Shown here piece after piece: positions 1 through 7,536 of a stretch of 40,038 bases of DNA. Location of the stretch: contig JAKPQM010000017.1 of assembly GCA_029546925.1 (NCBI GenBank), positions 1 through 40,038 on the forward strand, in the 5' to 3' direction. The notes beneath the pieces were generated by a model that ran no database searches, was not told the DNA's origin, and worked only from the letters and a program-made list of their open reading frames with translations. How positions within the stretch are numbered: the stretch's first letter is position 1; every line of letters starts with the position of its first letter. The position numbers and the translations under genes were made by a program. The stretch is from Actinomycetes bacterium (GTDB lineage: Bacteria > Actinomycetota > Coriobacteriia > Coriobacteriales > Atopobiaceae).

Positions 1-239
1 CGGGTGCCGGATGGCCATCGGGCGGAAAGGGCGCCGGCATAGGGGCAGGCAGGCGGGGGTGCGTATGGGACCCCGTATTCGCCGGGCCCCCGAAACGGCA
101 TAAAAGCGGAATATTTCGCCAGCTGGGCGATTTCACGTGACACCATCGGGAAGGATGGCCGAGCACGGACAGCGTACATAAGGAAGCCCCGCGCGGTCGA
201 AGCGCGGGGCAACGAAAGGGACTGCGCCGGAAAAACGAG
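1..239. other. Intergenic stretch at the window edge
   Basis: I see no convincing coding region here on either strand. The stretch holds short GC-rich inverted repeats, for example TCGCC-agctg-GGCGA near 118-132, and a strong hairpin at 186-210 listed separately. It may be the 3' side of a gene lying outside the window. Confidence 0.4.
186..210 (-). terminator. Hairpin terminator candidate after the HIRAN gene
   Basis: GCCCCGCGC and GCGCGGGGC form a perfect 9-bp stem with a 7-nt loop. Read leftwards it is followed by TTCCTT, a weak U-rich tail, so it probably ends the leftward HIRAN transcript. Read rightwards the next bases are A-rich, which does not suit a terminator in that direction. Confidence 0.5.
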
Positions 240-596
240 GGTTGTTCCAGCGCTAAAAGATCACGCTCCTGACGGGCATCCTTGATGAAGATGCTCGCAC
301 GAACCTGACTCTGTGGATGGGCGTCGGGAGCGGCCTGCGTGACGACGCATACGAAAATATTGCCATGGCCTAAATGCATGGGCAGGGCAAGCTCGTGATT
401 CATCTTTGCAGGAATATAGCCCCATCTTGATGTTGCCGAAGTACAACGCGACTGCACTGCGATCATACGGGTTATCGGGCCCGGGAACCAGAGTGATCCC
501 GGTGCCGACCTTGAGCTCATCAAAGACCCTGTATCCTTCATGATGCGAGAACCCGGCGATGCAAAAGCTCGCGAGCTGACGCGAAGGCTCGAACAC
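240..596 (-). pseudogene. HIRAN-domain protein, frameshifted
   Basis: Starts with GTG at 596, with AGAAAGGAG 8 nt upstream. The first ~59 residues read as a HIRAN domain: IAGFSHHEGY, LKVGTGITLVPGPDNPYD and AVALYFGNIKMG are the conserved blocks. HIRAN domains bind DNA ends or stalled-fork substrates in helicases such as HLTF, and also occur as small stand-alone bacterial proteins. Just after KMG the frame breaks at a run of four C on the plus strand (420-423). Removing one base restores GYIPAKMNHELALPM and then VRASIFIKDAR, which is what the family should have, and this frame stays open to about 240 and beyond. As read, the product ends at 261 with an unrelated tail. A homopolymer sequencing error would give the same picture. 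The true 3' end is unclear because the restored frame runs into the hairpin at 186-210. Confidence 0.72.
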
Positions 597-711
597 GGCG
601 CGCTCCTTTCTACCGGACTTCTTGGCACCCCGATGAAAAAGGGCCGTCGGGCAAAAAAACCGCTTACGGGAACATCGCGCATACGAGGCGACAAAGCAGC
701 CTGCCCGCTCG

Positions 712-719
712 TATATAAA
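712..719 (+). promoter_or_regulatory. Possible -10 box for the lipoprotein gene
   Basis: TATATAAA lies about 50 nt before the lipoprotein start in otherwise GC-rich DNA. A partial -35 (GCGACA, 688-693) lies 18 nt upstream. This is a sequence resemblance only. Confidence 0.35.
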
Positions 720-769
720 ATAGCAAGGTGAAGGCAGCAGGGAATGAATCCGGCAGGCAGGGGGATCCT

Positions 770-1867
770 ATGAAACATCCGCTCCACATTTTCTCGCTGA
801 GCTGCCTCGTGCTCGCACTCACATCCTGCACACCCGCCACCAGCCGAAAGCCCGCATCCAACCCCATGCGCATGGATGGTGGGGAGACGCAGGCAGTCGG
901 ACTCGTGGCATCAGATCGAAGCCCCGTTTCCGACAATGCGGTGTGGTGCGGCAGCTTCCAGATCTGTTGGAATATGGCGGGCGAGACGATCGGAGCGGGC
1001 TCGCAGCTCACCCCGCTTGAACCAAATGCGCTTGCAGACGAACTCAACTCCTCGGGCTTCTCGGCAGAATCGCTCGGCGATGAGTACTGCTACGTATATG
1101 CAGGCCCGGCCACCCAGTCGGCAAGGCTCCGGATAGCGCAGGGCATCGAGCAGAGATTCCATCAGGAAAGCGACATCCTCGACAAGCTCACCTGGTACGA
1201 GGACGCGGATCCTGATGCGGGGATGCTCTTCTACACCATGCTCTATCGCGAGTTCTCCTATGAGGAGCCTTTCGAGTATCTCGAGCCTGCGGACTTCGGA
1301 AGCACTGCCAACGGCAACCGATCGAGCGGCGTCCTCTACTTCGGCGCTAAAGCCGGCGACACGGCGCTCGGCCAGGTCTCGCCCCTTTACTACGAGGACG
1401 AGGACCACTTCGCCGCAATCATCTACACGCCCGGCGGCGACGTGCTCGTGCTCGTTCGGTCGCCCGAGGGAACAACCTTCCAGGAGATGTGGGAGAACGC
1501 CTTCGTCCGCGAGCGCGCCTACAGGCCGCTCGAGGTCGATTCGTTCGCATGCCCCTGCCTCGATCTCGATATAGTCCAAGAGTTCGAGCAGCTCAAGGGC
1601 ATCGTTCTCGTCGCGGAGGATGGAAGCGTATGGCCCGTGGCCGATGCCATCCAGACTGTGCGGCTATCACTCGATGCGCACGGTGGCGTGGTCGAAAGCG
1701 AGGCTGCGCATGCCAATACCGCAGAAAGGCCGGACGAGGATCCCCTCCACATCGATCTGGTCTTCGATGACAGCTTCGCGCTCTTCCTCGTCGATTCGGG
1801 ACCGGGCCGCTTCGAGCCCTATCTCGGCGTGCTCGTGGATGACGTCACGGCTTATCAGGCTCGCTGA
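770..1867 (+). CDS. Lipoprotein of unknown function
   Basis: The ATG at 770 follows AGGGGGAT and gives a clear lipoprotein signal: a short basic start, a hydrophobic stretch and the lipobox LTSC with Cys20, so the mature protein should be anchored to the outer face of the membrane. The mature part (about 345 residues) is acidic and soluble-looking, with repeated Asp/Glu-rich segments and several Cys (for example a CPC near residue 250). The last ~40 residues (PLHIDLVFDDSFALFLVDS and onwards) faintly recall the C-terminal strand of serpins. The N-terminal serpin landmarks are not evident, so I do not call it a serpin. No operon partner is evident: the rhomboid gene downstream has its own promoter-like box. 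Function unknown; that it is a real gene is secure. Confidence 0.75.
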   Translation: MKHPLHIFSLSCLVLALTSCTPATSRKPASNPMRMDGGETQAVGLVASDRSPVSDNAVWCGSFQICWNMAGETIGAGSQLTPLEPNALADELNSSGFSAESLGDEYCYVYAGPATQSARLRIAQGIEQRFHQESDILDKLTWYEDADPDAGMLFYTMLYREFSYEEPFEYLEPADFGSTANGNRSSGVLYFGAKAGDTALGQVSPLYYEDEDHFAAIIYTPGGDVLVLVRSPEGTTFQEMWENAFVRERAYRPLEVDSFACPCLDLDIVQEFEQLKGIVLVAEDGSVWPVADAIQTVRLSLDAHGGVVESEAAHANTAERPDEDPLHIDLVFDDSFALFLVDSGPGRFEPYLGVLVDDVTAYQAR

Positions 1868-1876
1868 GGCGATGCC

Positions 1877-1903
1877 GTACCGCAAGGGTATGAGCGGTAC
1901 AAT
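1877..1903 (+). promoter_or_regulatory. Promoter and inverted repeat before the rhomboid gene
   Basis: TACAAT at 1898-1903 is a good -10 box, 20 nt before the rhomboid start. It overlaps the right arm of a perfect inverted repeat, GTACCGC (1877-1883) and GCGGTAC (1894-1900). The repeat could be an operator over the -10, or the end hairpin of the upstream lipoprotein message. Confidence 0.45.
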
Positions 1904-1923
1904 GGGTGCGGAAGGGAGACCCC

Positions 1924-2562
1924 ATGCCCCGCAGCATTTCTCAGCCAGCAGCTCGCATACACTGGCACATCTCGTTCAACGCACCCGTCGTGCTGTATTT
2001 CTCGGCGCTCTGCGTAGCCGCCACCGCGCTCGGCCAAGCCACCGATGGCGCCGCCACCCGCGCGCTCTTCATGACCTACCGCTCATCGCTCCTGAATCCC
2101 CTCACCTATCTGCGCTTCTTCACACACGTTCTGGGACATGGCGGCTGGGATCATCTCGCGGGCAACCTCTCCTACATCCTGCTCCTGGGGCCCCTTTTGG
2201 AAGAGAAGTACGGTTCGCGCACGCTGCTCTCGGTGATCCTCGTAACAGCGGCTATCACGGGCATCCTGAATCACGTGCTCTTCCCAAATGTGGCGCTCTT
2301 CGGTGCGAGCGGCGTGGTGTTCGCGTTCATCCTGCTCTCATCGGTCACAAGCTTCTGCACGGGCGAGATACCGTTGACCTTCATCTTGGTCGCTGTCATC
2401 TTTTTGGGGCAGCAGGTCATCCAAGGCATCATGGTGGCGGACAACATCTCCAACCTCTCGCACTTCGCGGGCGGCATCGTCGGCGGAGCCGCAGGTTTCA
2501 GACTGGGTGGGAAAGATAGGGAATCCTCGGCAGATGTTCATAAGGAAGGCCATGGTTTCTGA
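1924..2562 (+). CDS. Rhomboid family intramembrane serine protease
   Basis: A 212-residue polytopic membrane protein with the rhomboid signature. It has the HLAGN block (77-81) whose Asn helps form the oxyanion hole, GASG (127-130) with the nucleophile Ser129, and HFAGG with the catalytic-dyad partner His180. About six hydrophobic segments span residues 18-195, as in the basic bacterial six-TM form. Rhomboids cut transmembrane substrates within the lipid bilayer. I take the ATG at 1924 (GGGAG upstream) rather than the in-frame ATG at 1906. The 3' end overlaps the Vsr-like gene by 11 nt, so the two are probably co-transcribed, although no functional tie is known. The substrate cannot be told from sequence. 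Confidence 0.9.
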   Translation: MPRSISQPAARIHWHISFNAPVVLYFSALCVAATALGQATDGAATRALFMTYRSSLLNPLTYLRFFTHVLGHGGWDHLAGNLSYILLLGPLLEEKYGSRTLLSVILVTAAITGILNHVLFPNVALFGASGVVFAFILLSSVTSFCTGEIPLTFILVAVIFLGQQVIQGIMVADNISNLSHFAGGIVGGAAGFRLGGKDRESSADVHKEGHGF

Positions 2563-2992
2563 AGCTGTACACAAGAGCATGCAGGGCAACAAACGCGCCG
2601 ACACGCGGCCCGAGCTGCTGCTGCGCACCTTGCTGCGCTCGTCCGGCCTTACCGGCTACCGGCTGCAGTGGAAGATTCCCGGACACCCCGACATCGCATG
2701 GCCCGGCAAGAAAGTCGCCCTCTTCGTCAACGGATGCTTCTGGCACCGCTGTCCGCGCTGCAAGCTCTCGATGCCTAAATCCAACGTTGAGTACTGGAGC
2801 GCAAAGTTTGCCGCGAACCAAGAACGCGACCGCCGCGTACGTGCCGAGCTCGAGGAAGCGGGCTGGATCGTCCACACGGTCTGGGAATGCGAGCTCAAGA
2901 AGAAGACCGTCGATGCAACAGTGGCAGAGCTCTTTCCCCAGCTCGCTGCAGAGCTTGGCAAGGAGCTGCTCGATAAGCCGCCCGAGGGCTAG
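2552..2992 (+). CDS. vsr: Very short patch repair (Vsr-type) endonuclease
   Basis: A 146-residue protein matching Vsr along its length. It shows the N-terminal MQGNKRADTRPELLLRTLL block, GHPDIA with the catalytic Asp47, the NGCFWHRCPRC motif with zinc and catalytic residues, and VWECEL near residue 112 with another zinc Cys. Vsr nicks beside T:G mismatches arising from deamination of 5-methylcytosine, so it normally travels with a cytosine-5 methyltransferase. None is present in this window, which leaves its target sequence unknown. Start chosen at the ATG at 2552, preceded by AAGGAAGG inside the end of the rhomboid gene. Vsr-fold proteins also act as restriction-like nucleases, so the repair role is inferred from the family. 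Confidence 0.88.
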   Translation: MVSEAVHKSMQGNKRADTRPELLLRTLLRSSGLTGYRLQWKIPGHPDIAWPGKKVALFVNGCFWHRCPRCKLSMPKSNVEYWSAKFAANQERDRRVRAELEEAGWIVHTVWECELKKKTVDATVAELFPQLAAELGKELLDKPPEG

Positions 2993-3048
2993 GCTTCATG
3001 CCTGCCCGAAAAAACCGTGGGACTTGCGAGCCGTGCGGTTGCCCTTCC

Positions 3049-3876
3049 CTACTGCGCAAGCTCCAGCACGCGGGCGTAGACATCGCTGCGAGCCCGGCCG
3101 TATGCATGCGATAAGCGCTTGGCCAACGCGTTCTTGGCCTCCCCCTCCGCAAGGCCGGCGCAGATCGCCTCATCGAGCGGGACCTGCAGCGGAACCGCCA
3201 GTTCGGAGCCATCTCCCTCCTCGACGCAGATGACGCACTCGCCGCGCAGCTCCCCGCGCTCGGAAAGCGCCTTCGCAAGCTCGGCGGCATTCCCCCGGAG
3301 CACCTCTTCATGGAGCTTGGTGAGCTCGCGGACAAGGGCCACGCGGCGCAGGGGCATGAACTCGGCAATACGGGCCAGCGTCTTGGCAACGCGCTTGGGA
3401 GACTCGAAGAGCACGAACGTGGCACCCATATCGCGCAGCCACTCCAGCCGTGCGCGAGCGGCTCCCTCCTTGCGCGGCAAAAACCCCTCGAAGAAAAAAC
3501 GCCCTCCCGCAAGCCCCGAGCGGGCCAGTGCAGATGACACCGCCGACGGGCCGGGGACAATCTCGACGGAAATCCCCGCATCCAGCGCAGCATCCACGAG
3601 CCGCTGCCCGGGATCCGAGATGCAGGGCATGCCTGCATCGCTCACGAAGGCAACCCTCTCGCCTGCTGCAAGACGTTCCAACAGCTCGGGGATGCGGGCC
3701 TCGATCACGTTCTCATCGCAACGCATCAGCGGCACATGGATACCGAAGTGCGCAAGCAGTTTGGAGGTGACACGCGTGTCCTCGCAGCACACGAGATCGG
3801 CACGCGATAGCGTCTCAACGAGACGCGGCGAGGCATCCGAGAGGTTGCCGATAGGCGTGCCGCAAATGGAGAGCAT
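3049..3876 (-). CDS. rsmI: 16S rRNA (cytidine-1402 2'-O)-methyltransferase RsmI
   Basis: A 275-residue tetrapyrrole-methylase-fold protein with all RsmI landmarks in order: GTPIGNL (6-12), CEDTR (31-35), VSDAGMP (78-84), PGPSA (108-112), FEGFLP (129-134) and FESPKRV. It methylates the ribose of C1402 in the ribosomal P site, with SAM as donor. It is the last gene of the leftward run, starting 5 nt after the queD-like stop, so translation is probably linked. Length is typical of the family. It faces the vsr gene tail-to-tail across about 55 bp in which I see no strong terminator. Confidence 0.95.
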   Translation of the reverse strand: MLSICGTPIGNLSDASPRLVETLSRADLVCCEDTRVTSKLLAHFGIHVPLMRCDENVIEARIPELLERLAAGERVAFVSDAGMPCISDPGQRLVDAALDAGISVEIVPGPSAVSSALARSGLAGGRFFFEGFLPRKEGAARARLEWLRDMGATFVLFESPKRVAKTLARIAEFMPLRRVALVRELTKLHEEVLRGNAAELAKALSERGELRGECVICVEEGDGSELAVPLQVPLDEAICAGLAEGEAKNALAKRLSHAYGRARSDVYARVLELAQ

Positions 3877-3881
3877 GGCGC

Positions 3882-4307
3882 CTAGCCGCCCACGTGATAG
3901 CTTGCGCAGTTGTTGGGCGTCTCATACATATCGATCTGGCAAACGGGCAAGCCATCGCCGATGAGGCGCTCTGCGAAGTGGCGCGCGAGATTCTCTGCAG
4001 TCGTGCGAAACGGCAGCATCTTAAGAGAGAACCCCTCATTCCCGAGCGCCTCCATGGTAGCGGGTTTGAGCGAGCCCTCCTCTACGAGGAAGGTATGGTC
4101 GAACTCGCTGCAGAGCAGGCGGACCTTGCTCTTGAACACGCTGAAGTCGAGCACCATGTCGCGCATGGTGCCCTCGTCTTGGAGATCCTCCTGGGCAAGG
4201 TAGACCACGACGCGCCACCGGTGGCCGTGCAGGTTCTCGCACGTGCCGTAGTAATCGGTCAGGAAGTGGGCGGAGTCGAATGCGCCCTCGGTCTTGAGTC
4301 CGAACAT
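3882..4307 (-). CDS. queD: 6-carboxytetrahydropterin synthase / PTPS family (QueD-like)
   Basis: A 141-residue T-fold protein. Zinc ligands are visible as His14 (SAH) and His27/His29 (HGHRW), the catalytic Cys is Cys23 in CENLHGH, and the substrate-anchoring Glu is in YETPNNCASY near the C terminus. QueD makes 6-carboxy-tetrahydropterin, the first dedicated step towards the queuosine precursor preQ0. No queC, queE or queF is in the window, so a pterin role other than queuosine cannot be excluded. It lies 9 nt after the PSP1 gene and 5 nt before rsmI, so three RNA-related genes sit in one transcript. Family is secure; exact reaction is moderately secure. Confidence 0.88.
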   Translation of the reverse strand: MFGLKTEGAFDSAHFLTDYYGTCENLHGHRWRVVVYLAQEDLQDEGTMRDMVLDFSVFKSKVRLLCSEFDHTFLVEEGSLKPATMEALGNEGFSLKMLPFRTTAENLARHFAERLIGDGLPVCQIDMYETPNNCASYHVGG

Positions 4308-4316
4308 CGCACCCTC

Positions 4317-5768
4317 CTATTCGGAAACTTGCCCGCCAGAGCTCCCCTGACCACCCTTGCCTCCGCGACCACGGCCGCCACGACGGCGGGGCCGCTTCTT
4401 CGCGGAAGAAGCATCGCCGCTCCCGCCGGCTTCGGATGCAGGTCCGGCAGAGTGACGGGAGGAACCGCCTTTATCGCCGGGTTTGCGGGGGCGCCTCGGC
4501 GCGGGCGCTGCGGCATCGGAAACCTCATCGGCGGCCTTGCCGGAGGCGGCTGCTGACTCGGGGCTGGCCTCGGAGCTCTTATGGCGCCTGCGGCGGCGAC
4601 CGGTTGCTGCGAGGTCGTTCGCATCCTTGCCAGCCCCGTGCTCGGCAGCTGCTGCCGTCGAGGTCTTCTTGCGACGCCTGCGCGGCGTAGGACCGGCAGC
4701 GTCCTTCTCAGGCTTTGCATCGACGGCATCGGGCTCGTCGACCTTGTGCTCCGAAGAGCGTGTACGACGGCGCGGCTTGGCCTCGATGAAGATATCGGAG
4801 CTGTCGAAAGCCTCGTTCTCGACCACGCCGTTCTTGCGATCGAGCTCGGCGAGCGCCATCTGCACATCGGGAGAGTTCAGACGTTCGAGGATCTCGCGGG
4901 TGACGGTATCGGGCCTGCAGACGCAACCCAGATCCTCGCTCTTCTTAACCGCAGCCTCGGAGGCCGTCATGTCCGCAAGCGCCACACGGATGACCTTGCC
5001 GTTCTCAAGGCGCAATGCGATCTGCTCCTTGGGCGTATCATACTCGATGATCTTACCCATGCCGAGCGGCGTCTCGATGACGGCATTGCGCTTGGGGGCA
5101 CGGCCCTTGAAGTCGCGATACGCCTCGAACTCGTAGCGCAAGCAGCACATGAGGCGGCCGCAGGCCCCGGAGATCTTGGCGGAGTTCAGGGGCAGGTCCT
5201 GCTCCTTGGCCATGCGGATGGATACCGGCTCGAAGGCCAGACCGAAGCGTGCGCAGCAGAGCTCCTGGCCGCAGTGGCCGTAGCCGCCGACGAAGGCCGA
5301 CTCCTCGCGCACGCCGATCTGGCGCATATCGATACGTGCATGCAGCTCGTGGGAAAGATCGCGCACCAGCTGGCGGAAATCCACGCGATCCTCGGCAGCG
5401 AAGTAGCACACGACCTTGTCGCCGCCGAACAGGTACTCCACGCCTACGGGTTTCATATCGAGCTTGCAGTTGTCAATGCAGCGGCGGAACACGGGCATGG
5501 CATCATCGCCCTGCGCAGCCAGCTCCTCGGCACGTGCGAGATCCTCGTCGGTGGCCACGCGCAGCACCGGTTTCAGGACCGCCCCGTTGGTCATCGATGC
5601 AAACTCCTTGTCCGATACCTCGCGGGCATCGGCTGTGACGAGGCCTATCTCCTGACCGCGCTCGGTGGAGCAGATGGCATGGTCGCCTTCCGCAGCCTCC
5701 GTCTGACCCGGGTCGAACCACAGGTCGCGCGAGGCGTAGGCAAAGCGGATCGGAACTATCGTGGGCAT
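4317..5768 (-). CDS. ricT: PSP1 / RicT (YaaT)-like protein with long basic tail
   Basis: A 483-residue protein. Residues 1-230 match the PSP1 family, with the paired-cysteine signatures GHCGQELCCARFG (Cys166, 171, 172) and GACGRLMCCLRYE (Cys203, 208, 209). In Bacillus the homologue RicT joins RicA and RicF in an Fe-S complex that promotes RNase Y maturation of messages. A small barrel-like segment (GMGKIIEYDTPKEQIALR) follows. From about residue 330 the protein is a low-complexity tail of Arg/Lys clusters, Ala/Asp/Ser spacers and a terminal RGGRGRGGKGG block, which looks like an RNA-binding disordered region. The usual PSP1 length is nearer 270-300, so the tail is the odd part. RicA and RicF are not in the window. 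The start overlaps the end of holB by 13 nt. Confidence 0.88.
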   Translation of the reverse strand: MPTIVPIRFAYASRDLWFDPGQTEAAEGDHAICSTERGQEIGLVTADAREVSDKEFASMTNGAVLKPVLRVATDEDLARAEELAAQGDDAMPVFRRCIDNCKLDMKPVGVEYLFGGDKVVCYFAAEDRVDFRQLVRDLSHELHARIDMRQIGVREESAFVGGYGHCGQELCCARFGLAFEPVSIRMAKEQDLPLNSAKISGACGRLMCCLRYEFEAYRDFKGRAPKRNAVIETPLGMGKIIEYDTPKEQIALRLENGKVIRVALADMTASEAAVKKSEDLGCVCRPDTVTREILERLNSPDVQMALAELDRKNGVVENEAFDSSDIFIEAKPRRRTRSSEHKVDEPDAVDAKPEKDAAGPTPRRRRKKTSTAAAAEHGAGKDANDLAATGRRRRRHKSSEASPESAAASGKAADEVSDAAAPAPRRPRKPGDKGGSSRHSAGPASEAGGSGDASSAKKRPRRRGGRGRGGKGGQGSSGGQVSE

Positions 5769-6883
5769 TCAAGTGCCTCCTTTATGGCAAGCAGCCAATC
5801 TTCCAAGACCAGCTGCGGCGAAACATGCGCATCGAGTTTGCGGGCGGCATCCCTGCAGAGCCCCAATGCCGCGAGGACGCCCTCCGTGCTGGTGCGCGCG
5901 GCCATGCGCGCGATGCTGTCGGCCACGTCCTCGTTGACGATCTCCTCTTCAATTCTGCTACAACAGATGAGCACGTCGCGCAGGACCGCCTCTCCGGCGG
6001 CGAGAATCTCCATCATCCCCATACGCTCGCGTGCTGTGAGCGCGCGCTTGTTGGCATCCTCGACGCTGCGGAGCGCGCTTGCCGAGAGGAACTCGCTGGC
6101 CTGCTCGGTCTTCTCCTTCTGGGCCTCGCGCACGTCCTCGAGGGGCACGCGTGCGGCCTCGGCCAGATCCTTGGCGGCGAGCAGCACATCCCAGGAGTCG
6201 TCATCGAAGAGGCCGCCCAAGGTGCGGACAACCTTGCGGCGCACCTCGCGGCGCGATGGGGAGTTGAGGAAGTCGATGGCCTCGCGCGGCGTGCGCGCGA
6301 TGGCGAGCGCGAGACGGGCCTCCCACGCCTGCGCACCCGTGGCGCGCGTGACAGAAGCTTGGGCTATCTCGGGAGCGATCACGCGGAACGGCACGATCTG
6401 GCACCGTGAGGCGATTGTGGGCAGCACCGCCTCCGCCGAAGGGGCGATGAGGATGAACACCGCGTTGGAAGGCGGCTCCTCGATCGTCTTGAGCAACGCG
6501 TTAGCCGACGAATCGCGCAGCGTATCCGCGCGGTCGAGCACGTAGACCTTGCATGCGGCGCGTATCGGAGCGCGGATGCTGTCGTCGATGAGCTCGCGGA
6601 TCTGCTCCACGCGATAGCCTGAGACACCCGTAGGCTCTAGGAAACGCACGTCGGCGTGGGTACGATGCACCACACGCCGGCACTCGTCACAGCTGGCGTC
6701 TCCCCCGCTGGGGCAGACGAGGCACTGCGCCAGAGCCTGGGCAGCCTCCTGCATACCGCTTCCGGGGGCACCCGTGAAAAGATAGGCATGGGCCACGCCG
6801 CCGGCAACCGCAGACGCTAGAAAGCTCTGGACACGCGGCTGATCGGCAAGGACCTCGAGTGCTGTCGGGATGCGCCCATCCAT
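5756..6883 (-). CDS. holB: DNA polymerase III delta' subunit
   Basis: A 375-residue clamp-loader AAA+ protein. Four zinc cysteines lie at 54, 57, 65 and 68 (CLVC and CDEC). The Walker A position reads GAPGSGM (38-44) with Met in place of Lys, which fits delta' because it does not bind ATP. SRC appears in TIASRCQIV, and the sensor region NALLKTIEEP is typical. It loads the sliding clamp together with gamma/tau and delta. Tight coupling is visible on both sides: its ATG overlaps the tmk stop (TGATG), and its 3' end overlaps the PSP1 gene by 13 nt. topA-tmk-holB is a common actinobacterial order. Confidence 0.92.
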   Translation of the reverse strand: MDGRIPTALEVLADQPRVQSFLASAVAGGVAHAYLFTGAPGSGMQEAAQALAQCLVCPSGGDASCDECRRVVHRTHADVRFLEPTGVSGYRVEQIRELIDDSIRAPIRAACKVYVLDRADTLRDSSANALLKTIEEPPSNAVFILIAPSAEAVLPTIASRCQIVPFRVIAPEIAQASVTRATGAQAWEARLALAIARTPREAIDFLNSPSRREVRRKVVRTLGGLFDDDSWDVLLAAKDLAEAARVPLEDVREAQKEKTEQASEFLSASALRSVEDANKRALTARERMGMMEILAAGEAVLRDVLICCSRIEEEIVNEDVADSIARMAARTSTEGVLAALGLCRDAARKLDAHVSPQLVLEDWLLAIKEALECPR

Positions 6884-7536
6884 CAGAGGATATCCTCCGA
6901 GAGCTCGGGGAGAAGATCGAGCAGCTCTTCGCGCATGCGGGCATAGACCTCGCCCTTCTCGCCGTGGCCGTTGACCAAGCGCACGCGGTCGGGCTCCTCG
7001 GCAACAAGGCGCAGGTAGCCATGGCGCACGCGGGTCTGGAAGGGTTCGCCGTCGAGCTCCATGCGGTCGGTACCGTGGCGGGTGGCGCGCTCGAAGGACT
7101 CGTCGACCTCGAGGTCGAACACGATGGTGCGGTCGGGCGTGAGCCCGCAGCTGCCCATCCTGTTGGCCCGGCGGACAAGCTCCTCGTCGAGTCCGCGACC
7201 GACGGCTTGGTAGGCGAAGGTGGAATCATAGTAGCGATCGCATACGACCACGGCCCCGCGTTCGAGTGCGGGCAGGATGACCTCGCACGTGAGCTGGGCG
7301 CGCGCAGCCTCGAAGAGGAGCAGTTCGCACTCGGACGCCATGCCTACCGCCTCGGGGTCGAGCAGGATCGTGCGGATGCGCTCGGAAATATCGGTGCTGC
7401 CGGGGTCGCGCAGCGACACCACCTCGCGGCCCTTGGACACGAGCTCCTCGGCGAGCATGCGGCCCTTGGTGGACTTGCCGCAGCCATCCATGCCCTCGAG
7501 GGTGATGAAGACGCCGCGCCTAACCTGCATATCCAT
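6883..7536 (-). CDS. tmk: Thymidylate kinase
   Basis: A 217-residue P-loop kinase phosphorylating dTMP to dTDP. The P-loop is GMDGCGKST (15-23) and the substrate-binding block DRYYDSTFAYQ lies at 100-110. The usual REPGGT motif reads RDPGST (43-48), so the Glu is an Asp here, a mild departure that is tolerated in some TMPKs. The start overlaps the topA stop by one base (TAATG) and its own stop overlaps holB (TGATG). The three genes are thus translationally chained, which points to a common supply of replication functions. Confidence 0.93.
   Translation of the reverse strand: MDMQVRRGVFITLEGMDGCGKSTKGRMLAEELVSKGREVVSLRDPGSTDISERIRTILLDPEAVGMASECELLLFEAARAQLTCEVILPALERGAVVVCDRYYDSTFAYQAVGRGLDEELVRRANRMGSCGLTPDRTIVFDLEVDESFERATRHGTDRMELDGEPFQTRVRHGYLRLVAEEPDRVRLVNGHGEKGEVYARMREELLDLLPELSEDIL

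Noticed and set aside
770-1867. Serpin
   Set aside because: Only the last ~40 residues are reminiscent; the conserved serpin N-terminal and hinge motifs are missing.
4581-6545. Long rightward open frame of 654 codons opposite the PSP1 and holB genes
   Set aside because: It lies antisense to two genes with strong family motifs; long antisense frames are common in high-GC DNA and its translation shows no domain.
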